Source: Mucilaginibacter sp.
GTDB lineage: Bacteria > Bacteroidota > Bacteroidia > Sphingobacteriales > Sphingobacteriaceae
Direction of reading: 5' to 3'
Assembly: GCA_028287895.1 (NCBI GenBank)
Contig: JAQBOV010000005.1
Location: 1 to 64,000, forward strand
DNA: 64,000 nt
The notes under the pieces are model-generated. The model saw only the letters and a program-made list of their open reading frames with translations. It ran no database searches and was not told the origin of the DNA. The position numbers were made by a program, and so were the translations under genes. This document shows positions 27,483 through 36,611 of the stretch, piece after piece; positions within the stretch are counted from its first letter, which is position 1; each line of letters begins with the position of its first letter.

Positions 27483-28175
27483 CTATATATCCAGCGCAGC
27501 AGCTGTAAGCGCGCTTACCTCACCATCAGGGTTTAGCCCGACAGAATCCTGGAAAAGCTTCACCGCCTGGTAGGTTTGCTCACCAAAAACATTATCGATG
27601 CCGCCGGTGTCAAAGCCGCGACGGGTCAATTCAGTCTGTATTTTCCCTACTTCGGGCGATACCATGTAGGGGCTTGTCAGCCGGTGGATGACGATGGATG
27701 GGGGTGTAAACGGCAGTGTAGGACTGGGATGATAAGTAACGCCCGGTACTAATATTCCCATATCCCAGCGACGCCCGTCAACCACCGAATTGATGATACC
27801 GTCTTCTTTTCCATGTGCCTCTACCGTGCCGCCATTACCATCTGAAACTACGATATGCCCTATTTCCCCGTTACCTGCTAACCTCAGTATAACTGCGCCG
27901 GGGGTCGATTTGGCCTCCTCAATAGTAATAATATGCCCGAGTTTATTGGCGTCGCGGCCCCAGTAGTCACTATACGCATCAGCCGTATGCGGGTTGCCAT
28001 GGTTGTTGGCACAGCCATACAATTTGCCGAAGGTTTGATAATAAAGCCAGGATACAAATTCGGCGCAATCCCAGGGCCCTTTGTAATCGGCATCGTCTTT
28101 AGGCACCAGCGTACCCAGAACATAAGGTTCGCCCAAATGCTTATCACCTAAAGAAACAATCTCGTCGCCTGTCAT
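27483..28175 (-). CDS. NlpC/P60-like cell-wall hydrolase with C-terminal peptidoglycan-binding domain
   Basis: A 230-residue protein started at the ATG at 28175 (MTGDEIVSLG); the longer frame upstream adds no signal peptide. The N-terminal ~140 residues have an NlpC/P60 fold with Cys in GPWDCAEFVSW, His in GEIGHIVVSDG, and a polar residue in the third position. The C-terminal 60 residues are a PG_binding_1 domain (EVGKIQTELTRRGFDTGGIDNVFGEQTYQAVKLFQDSVG). No classical export signal is visible, so secretion is uncertain; such proteins act on peptidoglycan or in phage or toxin-like contexts. It stands alone and convergent with the DUF4342 gene. Confidence 0.82.
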   Translation of the reverse strand: MTGDEIVSLGDKHLGEPYVLGTLVPKDDADYKGPWDCAEFVSWLYYQTFGKLYGCANNHGNPHTADAYSDYWGRDANKLGHIITIEEAKSTPGAVILRLAGNGEIGHIVVSDGNGGTVEAHGKEDGIINSVVDGRRWDMGILVPGVTYHPSPTLPFTPPSIVIHRLTSPYMVSPEVGKIQTELTRRGFDTGGIDNVFGEQTYQAVKLFQDSVGLNPDGEVSALTAAALDI

Positions 28176-28381
28176 TAATTTTATTATTTGCCAAATAAAA
28201 TTACGCAATATTAATAAATTATATGGTGACAATATGATGACAGTAAAATATCCAGGGTAAATCAGGGTAGCTCATCCACCTGCAGCAACGAGTAGAGCTA
28301 TAAATTCCCAAACGCGAGCCTTCCTGAACACCGTTGAAAAACAAACAACAAGTGAAAAAAATGCACCTTCGAAATTCGAAA

Positions 28382-29029
28382 TCAACTCAAAATCTCCCCT
28401 ATCTCATCAAATCCTTTTTCTTTAGCCAGGTCGGCGGGGAGTTTGCCGCCTTCCATGCGTGCGTTGGTTTCGGCGCCATTTTCGAGCAGTAATATCAGTA
28501 ATTCCAGATTGCCGTTTTGGGCTGCCGTGTGCAAGGGGGTGGCGCCTGCCTGTTGTTTTACATTTACCATTGCCCCATTCTCTATCAGCATACGGGCAAT
28601 CTGGGTATAATTACCAGCAGCAGCTGAGTGGATAGGGAACACATGAAAACCATTGTTGGACGGCAAGTTAACATCCGCCCCTTTGAGCACCAGATAACGA
28701 CCCACCTCAAACTGCCCAAAATAACAGGCCAGTCCAAGCGGGGTAAAACCATCGTCAGCATACCTATTTATGGCATCAGGGTGGGTGAATACCAAATGGG
28801 CAACCACATCAAATTTACCCACAGCCGAGGCCTCAAACAAACTGATCTCGTTCACGTATTTCAGCAACAGTGTGGCAACCTCCGGCTTTTTGTAATAACA
28901 GGACAGCATGAGCGGCGAAACATTCAGGGAAGTTGTCTTTGTCGCCAGTGAGGGATCTTGCAGCAGCAAGTCGTTCAGCCTGTTCAGGTCAGCAGCGGCG
29001 ATATATTCCTCCAGTAGTTCAACACTCAT
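28382..29029 (-). CDS. Ankyrin-repeat protein
   Basis: A 215-residue protein composed almost entirely of ankyrin repeats. Clear units include SPLMLSCYYKKPEVATLLLKY, GFTPLGLACYFGQFEVGRYLVLKGADVNL, FPIHSAAAGNYTQIARMLIENGAMVNV and TPLHTAAQNGNLELLILLLENGAETNA, ending in the cap KLPADLAKEKGFDEIGEIL. It probably mediates protein-protein contacts. No signal peptide is seen, so a cytoplasmic location is expected. The partner is unknown and the neighbours give no hint. It is divergent from the DUF6624 gene. Confidence 0.88.
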   Translation of the reverse strand: MSVELLEEYIAAADLNRLNDLLLQDPSLATKTTSLNVSPLMLSCYYKKPEVATLLLKYVNEISLFEASAVGKFDVVAHLVFTHPDAINRYADDGFTPLGLACYFGQFEVGRYLVLKGADVNLPSNNGFHVFPIHSAAAGNYTQIARMLIENGAMVNVKQQAGATPLHTAAQNGNLELLILLLENGAETNARMEGGKLPADLAKEKGFDEIGEILS

Positions 29030-29190
29030 ACTCCAATATTACTAAAAAAATAAATCGAATGGAGATTCGGTTTATAAATTCGTACAAAATAGGACTGATA
29101 CCGGCATCTGCACCTATTCAATTGCCCTTTCTACTTGGTAAACAGAGCGTTTTTTTACTTTCTTTGCACAGCAGACCGGGTGGCCGGGGT

Positions 29191-29215
29191 CTTTGGTCTA
29201 ACCAAAGTCGTTTTT
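29191..29215 (+). terminator. Orphan terminator-like hairpin upstream of the DUF6624 gene
   Basis: CTTTGGT (29191-29197) and ACCAAAG (29201-29207) form a perfect 7-bp stem with a 3-nt loop, followed by TCGTTTTTAATA. No plus-strand gene lies upstream of it nearby, so it may end a short RNA or act in the leader of the next gene. Confidence 0.5.
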
Positions 29216-29288
29216 AATAAATATTGTTGTTATCGGGGACCTTAGCTGGGTCGACTTTATTGGCTAGATCAGTTAAAAAATATTACGG

Positions 29289-29882
29289 ATGAAAACAGCT
29301 TCAATTTTCGTGGTCTTGTGTCTTATGAGCCTGAATGCGCTTTGTCAATCCAAGATTGATACACTGCTTCAAAAAAAAATCATATTCATGTTTAGGAAAG
29401 ACCAGAAGTGGCGAATCGAATCAGAAAAACTAATTAATGGAAAAAAATCTGCGTATAACGAAGCTGCTATAAACCGCAATATGGCGAAAACAGACAGTTT
29501 AAACATGGGTGAGGCAAAATCGATTATCGCAAAATATGGCTTTCCAGGGTATGATCTTGTGGGCGAAGGATATAGCAACGATTTTTGGGCTATCGTTCAG
29601 CACTGTGATGATGATGTGAAATTTCAACAGTACGTATTGGTACTTTTGAGTGAGCAAGTTAACTCACACAATGCATCGGCAGAAAATTTTGCGCTTTTGC
29701 AGGACAGGGTTCTAATCGGTACGGGAAAAAAGCAATTGTTTGGTACCCAGGTTAGGTATAATCCTAAAACGAAAACCGCAAAACCACTTCCCACTCAGGA
29801 TTCTGCCAATGTCGATAAACGCAGGAAATCAGTCGGCCTGTCACCTTTGAATGAATACCTGAAACTGTTTGACAGAAATTAA
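29289..29882 (+). CDS. Secreted DUF6624 protein
   Basis: A 197-residue protein with a signal peptide (LMSLNALCQ). The mature part is mainly helical with the DUF6624 landmarks: DFWAIVQHCDDDVKFQQYVLVLL (about 98-120) and ALLQDRVLIGTGKKQLFGTQVRYNPKTKTAKPLP (about 135-168), then NVDKRRKSVGLSPLNEYL. The family's function is not known. It is followed 280 bp later by ftsK, with an independent promoter for ftsK in between, so it is probably a single-gene unit. Confidence 0.85.
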   Translation: MKTASIFVVLCLMSLNALCQSKIDTLLQKKIIFMFRKDQKWRIESEKLINGKKSAYNEAAINRNMAKTDSLNMGEAKSIIAKYGFPGYDLVGEGYSNDFWAIVQHCDDDVKFQQYVLVLLSEQVNSHNASAENFALLQDRVLIGTGKKQLFGTQVRYNPKTKTAKPLPTQDSANVDKRRKSVGLSPLNEYLKLFDRN

Positions 29883-30131
29883 CTTTCATTTAATCTGAGT
29901 ATTGAAAGCAATAAGCTTTAGTAAGCCCTTATTAATAAATCCTTTCTAAATTCTGCTTGCAGAAGTCTTAGTTTACAGCCAGACGTGCTCATATGCCCTT
30001 TACTGGCGATCCGGACAAAATAAAAAACAGGCGGAGAGAAAAGATGAAAATAATACTTGGCAAAGTCTTACAATACGGGTAAGTTAAAAAAATTAAAAAT
30101 CATCCCTAATATTTCTTTAATCTATTAACTT

Positions 30132-30139
30132 TATATTTG
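30132..30139 (+). promoter_or_regulatory. Bacteroidota -7 box for ftsK
   Basis: TATATTTG (TAnnTTTG type) ends 23 nt before the ftsK start codon. The -33 partner is weak (TTTC/TTTA region near 30113-30118), so only the -7 element is convincing. Confidence 0.5.
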
Positions 30140-30162
30140 CGTTTCAACGCCGTAATGTAAGG

Positions 30163-32697
30163 ATGCCGATAAAAGGGAATCAGTTTAAATCAAATACTTT
30201 AAGGGACGATAGTAAACCCGACCGGTCTTCGTCTAAAGGCGAAAAGGAAAAGCCTGCCAAACAAAAGCAGGAAAGGATGCAAAAGTTCAGCCTGAGTGAT
30301 GGGCGACCGCCAAAGATAGCCGGGCTGTTTTTCCTTGTGATGTCGGTTTTTTTCCTCATTGCTTTTACATCCTACCTGTTTACCTGGCAGGATGATCAGA
30401 GCTATGTGTCGCCTGCCAATGGCGGCTGGCATAACCTGTTTAAAACCCAGCAGGAACTTTTAGACAATGGCGTTAAAAACCCGGTAGTGGATAACTGGCT
30501 GGGCAAATTTGGCGCATTGTTATCTAACCAGTTTATTTTTGAGTGGTTTGGCATCGCCTCCTTCCTGTTTGTTTTTGTGTTTTTTATAGCGGGTTACCGC
30601 CTGCTGTTCAAGGTGCGTTTATATCCTTTAAGCAAAACCCTGGGATATTCTTTCTTCCTGATTGTATTTACATCGATCGCCCTTGGCTTTTTTCATGCCT
30701 TTATCAGCGATGTGCCGCATTTCCTTGAGGGTAACTTCGGTTTCTGGACCAACCGTTTGATGGATGCCCAGATTGGGCAGGCAGGCACAGCCGGGATATT
30801 GATATTTGCCGCATTGACGGTATTGATCATTGCTTATAATATTGATTTCAAAATACCGCGCAAACCCAAAACTTTGAACGAAGATGTGGTGGACCATGTA
30901 GTTCCTGAGCCTGTTGATATTGAAGATGAATATCCATCCAGACCTATTGAGTGGCCCAAGAACGGTAACCGGGTTAAGGATGAAAAGATAAAAGGCGAAC
31001 CGCTTATACAAAACTCAGTTTTTCATGAGCCCATGGTGCTAACACCAGATCCGGCTGCAAAGCATGAGCCCGAGTTTGAGGACGAAATACCGCTCACTAT
31101 TGATACGGCCAGGCCAACCAGCGTTTTAAATATCGAGAAGGCTGATGATGATAAACAAAATGATCTGCTCAAGCAATTTGGCACTTATGATCATAAACTT
31201 GAGCTGGCTTCCTATAAATATCCACCGCTTGACCTGCTGGAGAACTACGGTTCAAATAAAATAACTGTCAATTCTGAAGAACTGGAAGCCAACAAGAATA
31301 AGATCGTTGAGACGCTGAACCATTACAATATCGAGATAGATAAAATAAAGGCGACTATAGGACCTACGGTTACACTATATGAGATCATCCCGGCCCCTGG
31401 TGTCCGTATCTCGAAGATCAAGAACCTGGAGGATGATATTGCACTTAGTCTGGCTGCATTGGGTATTCGTATCATCGCCCCTATGCCGGGCAAGGGTACC
31501 ATCGGTATCGAAGTGCCCAACCAAAACCCCGAAATGGTTTCGATGCGTTCTATCCTGGCTACCGAGAAGTTCCAGAATACAACCATGGACCTGCCTATTG
31601 CCTTGGGTAAAACCATATCGAACGAAGTATTTATTGCAGATCTGGCCAAGATGCCCCATTTATTGGTTGCAGGTGCTACCGGGCAGGGTAAATCCGTTGG
31701 TATCAATGCCATATTGATCTCATTGCTGTATAAAAAACACCCTGCCGAACTTAAATTCGTGCTGGTTGACCCTAAAAAGGTTGAATTAACGCTTTTCCGT
31801 AAAATAGAGCGGCATTTCCTGGCCAAACTGCCGGATGAGGCTGATGCGATCATTACCGACACTAAAAAAGTAGTGAATACACTGAATTCCCTTTGTATCG
31901 AAATGGATCAGCGGTATGACCTGCTCAAAGATGCCCAGGTTCGTAACCTGAAGGAATACAACCAAAAATTCATCAACCGCAAAATAAGCGATCCGGAAAA
32001 ACATCGTTATCTACCGTTTATTGTACTGGTGATAGACGAATTTGCCGACCTGATGATGACCGCTGGTAAAGAGGTGGAAATGCCCATAGCCCGTATCGCC
32101 CAGCTGGCCCGGGCGGTGGGTATTCATTTGGTGATCGCTACACAAAGGCCATCGGTAAATATTATTACGGGTACTATTAAGGCCAACTTCCCTTCCAGAC
32201 TGGCTTTCCGTGTGTTGTCAAAGATCGATTCGCGCACCATATTAGACGCCGGTGGAGCCGATCAACTCATTGGCCGTGGCGATATGTTGTTATCTACAGG
32301 CAGTGACCTGATACGTCTGCAATGCGCATTTGTGGACACACATGAGGTAGAAAGAGTTTCTGATTACATCGGTAATCAGAAAGGCTACCCTACTGCCTTG
32401 CTGCTGCCCGAATATGTGGGCGAAGGCGAAAGCAGCAGCACCAAGGAGTTTAATCCCGATGACCGTGACCCGATGTTTGAAGAAGCTGCCCGCCTGATCG
32501 TGATGCATCAGCAAGGTTCTACTTCATTAATCCAGCGCAAGCTAAAACTGGGATATAACCGCGCAGGCCGTATCATTGACCAGTTGGAAGCCGCCGGTAT
32601 TGTGGGTCCGTTTGAAGGCAGCAAGGCACGCGATGTTTTATACCCGGATGAATACAGTTTGGAAAGACATCTTGAAAATTTATCAAAACCAATTTAA
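30163..32697 (+). CDS. ftsK: DNA translocase FtsK/SpoIIIE
   Basis: An 844-residue septal DNA motor. The N-terminal quarter has four membrane helices (about 50-230), followed by a low-complexity acidic/Pro linker (about 240-345). The C-terminal motor contains the FtsK beta domain (VTLYEIIPAPGVRISKIKNLEDDIALSLAA), Walker A GATGQGKS (504-511), Walker B in LVIDEFADLM, and the conserved RPSVNIITGTIKANFPSRLAFRV. It ends in a winged-helix gamma domain (STSLIQRKLKLGYNRAGRIIDQLEAAGIV) that reads orienting polar sequences. It pumps chromosome ends to the division septum and activates XerCD. The linker is shorter than in E. coli, as is usual outside gammaproteobacteria. Confidence 0.97.
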   Translation: MPIKGNQFKSNTLRDDSKPDRSSSKGEKEKPAKQKQERMQKFSLSDGRPPKIAGLFFLVMSVFFLIAFTSYLFTWQDDQSYVSPANGGWHNLFKTQQELLDNGVKNPVVDNWLGKFGALLSNQFIFEWFGIASFLFVFVFFIAGYRLLFKVRLYPLSKTLGYSFFLIVFTSIALGFFHAFISDVPHFLEGNFGFWTNRLMDAQIGQAGTAGILIFAALTVLIIAYNIDFKIPRKPKTLNEDVVDHVVPEPVDIEDEYPSRPIEWPKNGNRVKDEKIKGEPLIQNSVFHEPMVLTPDPAAKHEPEFEDEIPLTIDTARPTSVLNIEKADDDKQNDLLKQFGTYDHKLELASYKYPPLDLLENYGSNKITVNSEELEANKNKIVETLNHYNIEIDKIKATIGPTVTLYEIIPAPGVRISKIKNLEDDIALSLAALGIRIIAPMPGKGTIGIEVPNQNPEMVSMRSILATEKFQNTTMDLPIALGKTISNEVFIADLAKMPHLLVAGATGQGKSVGINAILISLLYKKHPAELKFVLVDPKKVELTLFRKIERHFLAKLPDEADAIITDTKKVVNTLNSLCIEMDQRYDLLKDAQVRNLKEYNQKFINRKISDPEKHRYLPFIVLVIDEFADLMMTAGKEVEMPIARIAQLARAVGIHLVIATQRPSVNIITGTIKANFPSRLAFRVLSKIDSRTILDAGGADQLIGRGDMLLSTGSDLIRLQCAFVDTHEVERVSDYIGNQKGYPTALLLPEYVGEGESSSTKEFNPDDRDPMFEEAARLIVMHQQGSTSLIQRKLKLGYNRAGRIIDQLEAAGIVGPFEGSKARDVLYPDEYSLERHLENLSKPI

Positions 32698-32753
32698 TAT
32701 TAACCGGTAGCTTATTCCGCGATCTTACTATCGGAATAAGGATAAAAACAGCT

Positions 32754-33425
32754 ATGAAAAAATTACTGATCTATTCCCTGCTCGCCTTAACCGTAAATTC
32801 CGCCTTCGCTCAAAAAGATGCAGAGGCAAAAAAGATATTGAAACAGGTGAGTGCCAAATACAGGTCGTATGATGTAGTAAAAGCAGATTTTACATTTATG
32901 CTGGATGATCCGCAGGCCAATATTAAGGATAGCCAAACCGGTACGCTGATTGCCCGCTCAAAAACAAATAAATTCAAGGTTATCATTTATAACCCCGGCG
33001 ATAAAACCACCGTAGCGCAGGAGATCACCAGCGATGGTAAAAACCAATGGACCTACAATAAAAAAGATAATGAGGTTGAGCTGAATGAAGTTGACCATGG
33101 GCAGGATAACCTGAACCCGGCACAACTGTTTACGATCTATGAGCGTGGCTACAAATACGTTTATAACGGCGATGAAAAAATTGACGGCAAACTTTGCCAG
33201 ATTATAGACCTTACGCCGGAAGACAGCAAAAAACAATTCTTTAAGATTCGTTTAAGCATAGATAAAGTTAAAAAACTGATCTGCAACGCGCTTATATTCG
33301 ATAAGAATGGCAGCAAGTATACCTATACCATACGCACCTTTATCCCGAATGTAAAGCTACCTGATAATATCTTCACCTTTGATAAAAAAGATCATCCGGG
33401 CGTGGAGTTAGTAGACTTGAGATAG
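32754..33425 (+). CDS. lolA: LolA-like outer-membrane lipoprotein carrier
   Basis: A 223-residue periplasmic protein with a signal peptide (TVNSAFAQ). The fold and motifs fit LolA: KADFTFMLDDPQANIKDSQTGTLIARSKTNKFKV, TSDGKNQWTYNKKDNEVELNEV and QFFKIRLSIDKVKKLICNALIFDKNGSKYTYTI. LolA carries lipoproteins from the LolCDE complex to the outer membrane. The gene lies 56 bp downstream of ftsK on the same strand, and the pair is frequent in Bacteroidota. Convergent with a small lipoprotein gene 2 bp away. Assignment to LolA rather than a LolA-like paralogue is likely but not proven. Confidence 0.88.
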   Translation: MKKLLIYSLLALTVNSAFAQKDAEAKKILKQVSAKYRSYDVVKADFTFMLDDPQANIKDSQTGTLIARSKTNKFKVIIYNPGDKTTVAQEITSDGKNQWTYNKKDNEVELNEVDHGQDNLNPAQLFTIYERGYKYVYNGDEKIDGKLCQIIDLTPEDSKKQFFKIRLSIDKVKKLICNALIFDKNGSKYTYTIRTFIPNVKLPDNIFTFDKKDHPGVELVDLR

Positions 33426-33427
33426 AC

Positions 33428-33907
33428 CTACTTTTTAAATTTGATCTGCTCGTAACGCGGTCCCTGGGATGTGGAAACACCTTGGGTAAGCACCAGTGAA
33501 ACACTGTCAACAGAGGTAATTACAAATGGCAGCGAACTTGACTGGTTCGTGTTTGATACACCATTCACACTTAAATAGTTATTGACCCAGCTAACCTGAT
33601 TGCTTATTGATGATAAAGTATAAACTGCGGTGTCTATCAGATTCTCAAGACCCTCATTAATATACAAATTACCGTATTTTGTAAACTTATAATGATCGGT
33701 TGCAGTACCGTGATACATAATATTATTGCCGTTATAAGAAATGGTATCGGTTACGATATTCCAGTTCCCAACAAGCAGATTACTGCTGACAAGGGCTCTG
33801 CTGGTATCGACCTTTGAAGTTTTCACAGGGCTAACCTTACTTTTGCTGCAGGAAACCATCGCTATTATAATAACAGCTATAAAGGATATGGTGTAAATGT
33901 ATTTCAT
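33428..33907 (-). CDS. Lipocalin-like small lipoprotein (paralogue of the gene at 17.8 kb)
   Basis: A 159-residue lipoprotein started at the ATG at 33907 so that the lipobox AMVSC (Cys20) is preserved. The pattern LLVGNWNIVTDT, HYKFTKYGNLYINEGLENLIDTAVYTL and a long hydrophobic strand near the end is shared with the gene at 17,789-18,316, although overall identity is low. A small lipocalin-type barrel is the likely fold. It ends 2 bp from the convergent LolA gene and has no room for a separate terminator. Specific ligand unknown. Confidence 0.75.
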   Translation of the reverse strand: MKYIYTISFIAVIIIAMVSCSKSKVSPVKTSKVDTSRALVSSNLLVGNWNIVTDTISYNGNNIMYHGTATDHYKFTKYGNLYINEGLENLIDTAVYTLSSISNQVSWVNNYLSVNGVSNTNQSSSLPFVITSVDSVSLVLTQGVSTSQGPRYEQIKFKK

Positions 33908-34063
33908 GACATGGAATTTGAAGCCGGCGATAATCAAATGTCTGCTGTTGTTTAAACGACCAAGTTAATATTAAATTATCAAATTAAATACCATACGAAC
34001 TTTGACGGTAAAATGCTACAGGGACGATAAATATTAATGCAACACTTTGACTGAGCAGGATCG

Positions 34064-34483
34064 CTAGAAAATCAATTCCTGTATCACCTGCGGCTCATTA
34101 AAATTACTGTAGCGCAACCATTGTGGTTTTATCTTGATATGAACGAGTCCGGGCCAGGTTTCGGCGCGCTCTCTGGCGTCGGGGAAGGCTCTGAAATAAA
34201 TTTCTTTCAAATTTTCCGCTACGGTATCATTTCCTAAAACTTCAGCGGTACCCTCATACTGTATGGTAGTTTCATCATCCCAACCGATCACCAATGCTAC
34301 TTTAGGGTTTTGCAAAATATTATGGTATTTTCTTGACGTCTTAATGGTATCAAAAATGATCTCCATATTGACACCAACGGCTATACCCACCAAAGCTGCC
34401 TCCGATTGATGCGATTTATTGGTTGTAGCAATTACACCCAGTGGGTGTTGTTTTATGAATTGATAAACCAGGTCTTTCATCAT
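34064..34483 (-). CDS. PNPOx-like flavin-binding protein (pyridoxamine 5'-phosphate oxidase family)
   Basis: A 139-residue split-barrel protein. Recognisable segments are LGVIATTNKSHQSEAALVGIAV (first strands), DTIKTSRKYHNILQNPKVALVIGWDDETTIQYEGTAEVL, and HIKIKPQWLRYSNF. Many such small proteins bind FMN or F420 and reduce small substrates, or act as flavin-dependent stress enzymes. It does not carry the full residue set of PdxH. It is monocistronic, with its start 168 bp upstream of the divergent propeller gene. A more precise function is not supportable. Confidence 0.85.
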   Translation of the reverse strand: MMKDLVYQFIKQHPLGVIATTNKSHQSEAALVGIAVGVNMEIIFDTIKTSRKYHNILQNPKVALVIGWDDETTIQYEGTAEVLGNDTVAENLKEIYFRAFPDARERAETWPGLVHIKIKPQWLRYSNFNEPQVIQELIF

Positions 34484-34651
34484 AAAGGCAGATCATCCAA
34501 GTTAAAATTAGGACATTTTTAATTAATAATAAAAACAGAAAATGATCATTTCAAAATCCCGCTTAATAAATTATTGATTTTCAGTGATGAGAAGTCGCCT
34601 TAAACTTTTAAATTAGGCAACCAATTAAACGTTAATTAAACGCTAAACTTC

Positions 34652-36319
34652 ATGTTAAAAAAAAGCACGGTCCTGTTGCTGACCATCTTTTGTTGTTTCA
34701 GTTGCAAAAAAAAAGAAACTTCAAAACCAAATACTGCCATTAATGTTCCTATTGCCGATGTACCCAATGATCAGCATATATCTGTTCTTACCCAGCACAA
34801 TAACAACACAAGGGCAGGTTTAAACAACCAGGAAAAAAAACTAACAACCAGCAATGTTAATTCAACATCGTTCGGCAAGCTGTTTTCATTAACTGTGGAT
34901 GACCAGGTATATGCCCAACCGCTATTGGTTGGCAATTTGCCTATCAACTCAGGCAATCATAATGTTGTTTATATAGCCACGGTAAATAATACCCTGTATG
35001 CTTATGACGGAGACAGCGGCAAATTGTATTGGAAGAAAAACTATACAGCCACAGGTTTGCGGCCGCCAAGAAATACGGATATGACAGGTGCTTGCGGAGG
35101 CCAATATCAGGACTTTAGCGGCAATATGGGAATAGTAGGCACGCCTGTGATCGATTCGGCAGCACAAACCATTTATTTTGTAGCCAGGAACACCAGTAAC
35201 GGTGCCGGTTATCTTCAGTATTTACACGCGGTAAATATCCTTGATGGCAGCGAGCGTACCGGCAGCCCGGTAAAAATTACCGCTGCTTATAATGGAACCG
35301 GCGACGGCAACGTTAACGGTGTAATTACATTTGATCCGCAAAAGCAAAATCAGCGCCAGGGTTTAACATTGGTAAACGGTATGGTGTATGTAACTTTCTC
35401 GTCTCATTGTGATTGGGGGCCTTATCATGGCTGGATATTAGGCTATAATGCATCATCACTGCAACAACAAATTGTTTATAACGATACACCCAACGGATAT
35501 GATGGCGGTATATGGACAAGTGGTACGGGCATGGCTGCCGATGCCCAGGGCAATCTTTACGTGGTAGTAGGTAATGGTACTGTTGGTGGAGGCAATGACC
35601 CAACCGTGCTGACCAACCGCGGAGAAAGCGCCATGAAACTTTCTGTTTCCGGCTCGACGCTAAAAGTGCTCAGCTATTTTACGCCTTTTAATTTCCAATT
35701 TCTTGAGAATAATGACCTGGATTACGGGGGCATGGGCGCATTTTTGATACCTAATTCAAATTACTATTTTACCGGATGTAAGGATGGGAATCTTTATTTA
35801 CTGAATAAAGATAACATGGGTGGTTTTACAGTTGCTTCAAATAATATTCAGCAAACGATTTTCTTAAATGGAAATGCAAATATGCATTGCCAGCCAGCTT
35901 ATTATAAAGGAAGTACAAATGAGTTTGTATATATATGGTCTGAAAATGATCAGTTACGTGCACTTCCTTTTAACCGCAGCAGCAACTTAATTGATGCCGG
36001 TAGCCAGGCAATTGCCACGATAACCGGCCCCAGGGGGCAAAGCGGCGCTGTATTATCGGTATCATCAAACGGGACTACAGCCGGTACCGGCATCCTTTGG
36101 GCCTCATACGCGGCAAGCGGCGATGCAGAGCATACCGTTAGCCCGGGCATATTAAGGGCTTTTGACGCCAATGACATTACCAAAGAGTTATGGGACAATA
36201 ATCAAAACTCCGCTGATAATGCAGGAACATATGCCAAATTTTCATCACCTACTATAGCAAACGGACATGTTTACCTCCCTACCTTTTCAAACCAGGTGGC
36301 AGTGTATGGGATAAAATAA
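34652..36319 (+). CDS. Secreted beta-propeller lipoprotein (PQQ/pyrrolo-quinoline-type repeats)
   Basis: A 555-residue lipoprotein (TIFCCFSC, Cys18; Lys-rich start of mature form). The mature protein looks like a bladed propeller: NNTRAGLNNQEKKLTTSNV, DDQVYAQPLLVGNLP, VVYIATVNNTLYAYDGDSGKLYWKKNY, GIVGTPVIDSAAQTIYFVARN, and a C-terminal TIANGHVYLPTFSNQVAVYGI. The opening blade pattern is shared by many secreted proteins of soil Bacteroidota. No catalytic motif is seen. A binding or scaffolding role is possible but not assigned. Followed by a strong palindromic terminator. Confidence 0.82.
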   Translation: MLKKSTVLLLTIFCCFSCKKKETSKPNTAINVPIADVPNDQHISVLTQHNNNTRAGLNNQEKKLTTSNVNSTSFGKLFSLTVDDQVYAQPLLVGNLPINSGNHNVVYIATVNNTLYAYDGDSGKLYWKKNYTATGLRPPRNTDMTGACGGQYQDFSGNMGIVGTPVIDSAAQTIYFVARNTSNGAGYLQYLHAVNILDGSERTGSPVKITAAYNGTGDGNVNGVITFDPQKQNQRQGLTLVNGMVYVTFSSHCDWGPYHGWILGYNASSLQQQIVYNDTPNGYDGGIWTSGTGMAADAQGNLYVVVGNGTVGGGNDPTVLTNRGESAMKLSVSGSTLKVLSYFTPFNFQFLENNDLDYGGMGAFLIPNSNYYFTGCKDGNLYLLNKDNMGGFTVASNNIQQTIFLNGNANMHCQPAYYKGSTNEFVYIWSENDQLRALPFNRSSNLIDAGSQAIATITGPRGQSGAVLSVSSNGTTAGTGILWASYAASGDAEHTVSPGILRAFDANDITKELWDNNQNSADNAGTYAKFSSPTIANGHVYLPTFSNQVAVYGIK

Positions 36320-36341
36320 AAACAGATATTTATAGCGTATA

Positions 36342-36372
36342 GCGATGGGTTTTCGAAACCCATCGCCATTTT
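36342..36372 (+). terminator. Rho-independent terminator after the propeller gene
   Basis: GCGATGGGTTTC and GAAACCCATCGC (36342-36365) form a perfect 24-nt palindrome, folding as a long hairpin, followed by CATTTTGTTATT on the plus strand. Confidence 0.8.
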
Positions 36373-36373
36373 G

Positions 36374-36565
36374 TTATTCCGCTTCCCCGCCTTCACCGGT
36401 CTCCTGTGTCACTTGGGCAATAATATCAGCAATTGTTCCTTTTTTCAATACTGACAGCACTTGCTCCTGGTCATCGAAGGCCTCGCCCAAATATAAACGT
36501 GCAAAATAAGGCGCTCCGTATCTCACCCCGGAACGCCTGTAACAACAATTGATTGTTATTACCAA
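36374..36565 (-). CDS. Short ORF after glmM, possibly not a real gene
   Basis: A 63-codon frame lies 46 bp after glmM on the same strand. Its second half, with FDDQEQVLSVLKKGTIADIIAQVTQ and an acidic tail, looks protein-like, but the first half is unusual (MVITINCCYRRSGV). A terminator-like hairpin for the glmM operon lies inside the frame at 36510-36537, which argues against the full-length version. I list it only for completeness. It may be the remnant of a longer gene. Confidence 0.25.
   Translation of the reverse strand: MVITINCCYRRSGVRYGAPYFARLYLGEAFDDQEQVLSVLKKGTIADIIAQVTQETGEGGEAE
36502..36537 (-). terminator. Terminator-like hairpin of the hexosamine operon
   Basis: GGCG-x-TCCG (36510-36518) pairs with CGGA-x-CGCC (36529-36537) across one internal mismatch. 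On the minus strand it is followed by TTATTTTGC. It lies about 75 bp after the glmM stop, where the end of the nahK-to-glmM transcript is expected. Confidence 0.6.
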
Positions 36566-36611
36566 CTAAATCTCAGGTTAAACCCAAGTTCATCAATGAC
36601 TGATAAAGTGA

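Noticed and set aside
31323-31862. 179-residue open frame on the minus strand within ftsK.
   Set aside because: Antisense shadow of the FtsK motor domain; composition and context show no independent gene.
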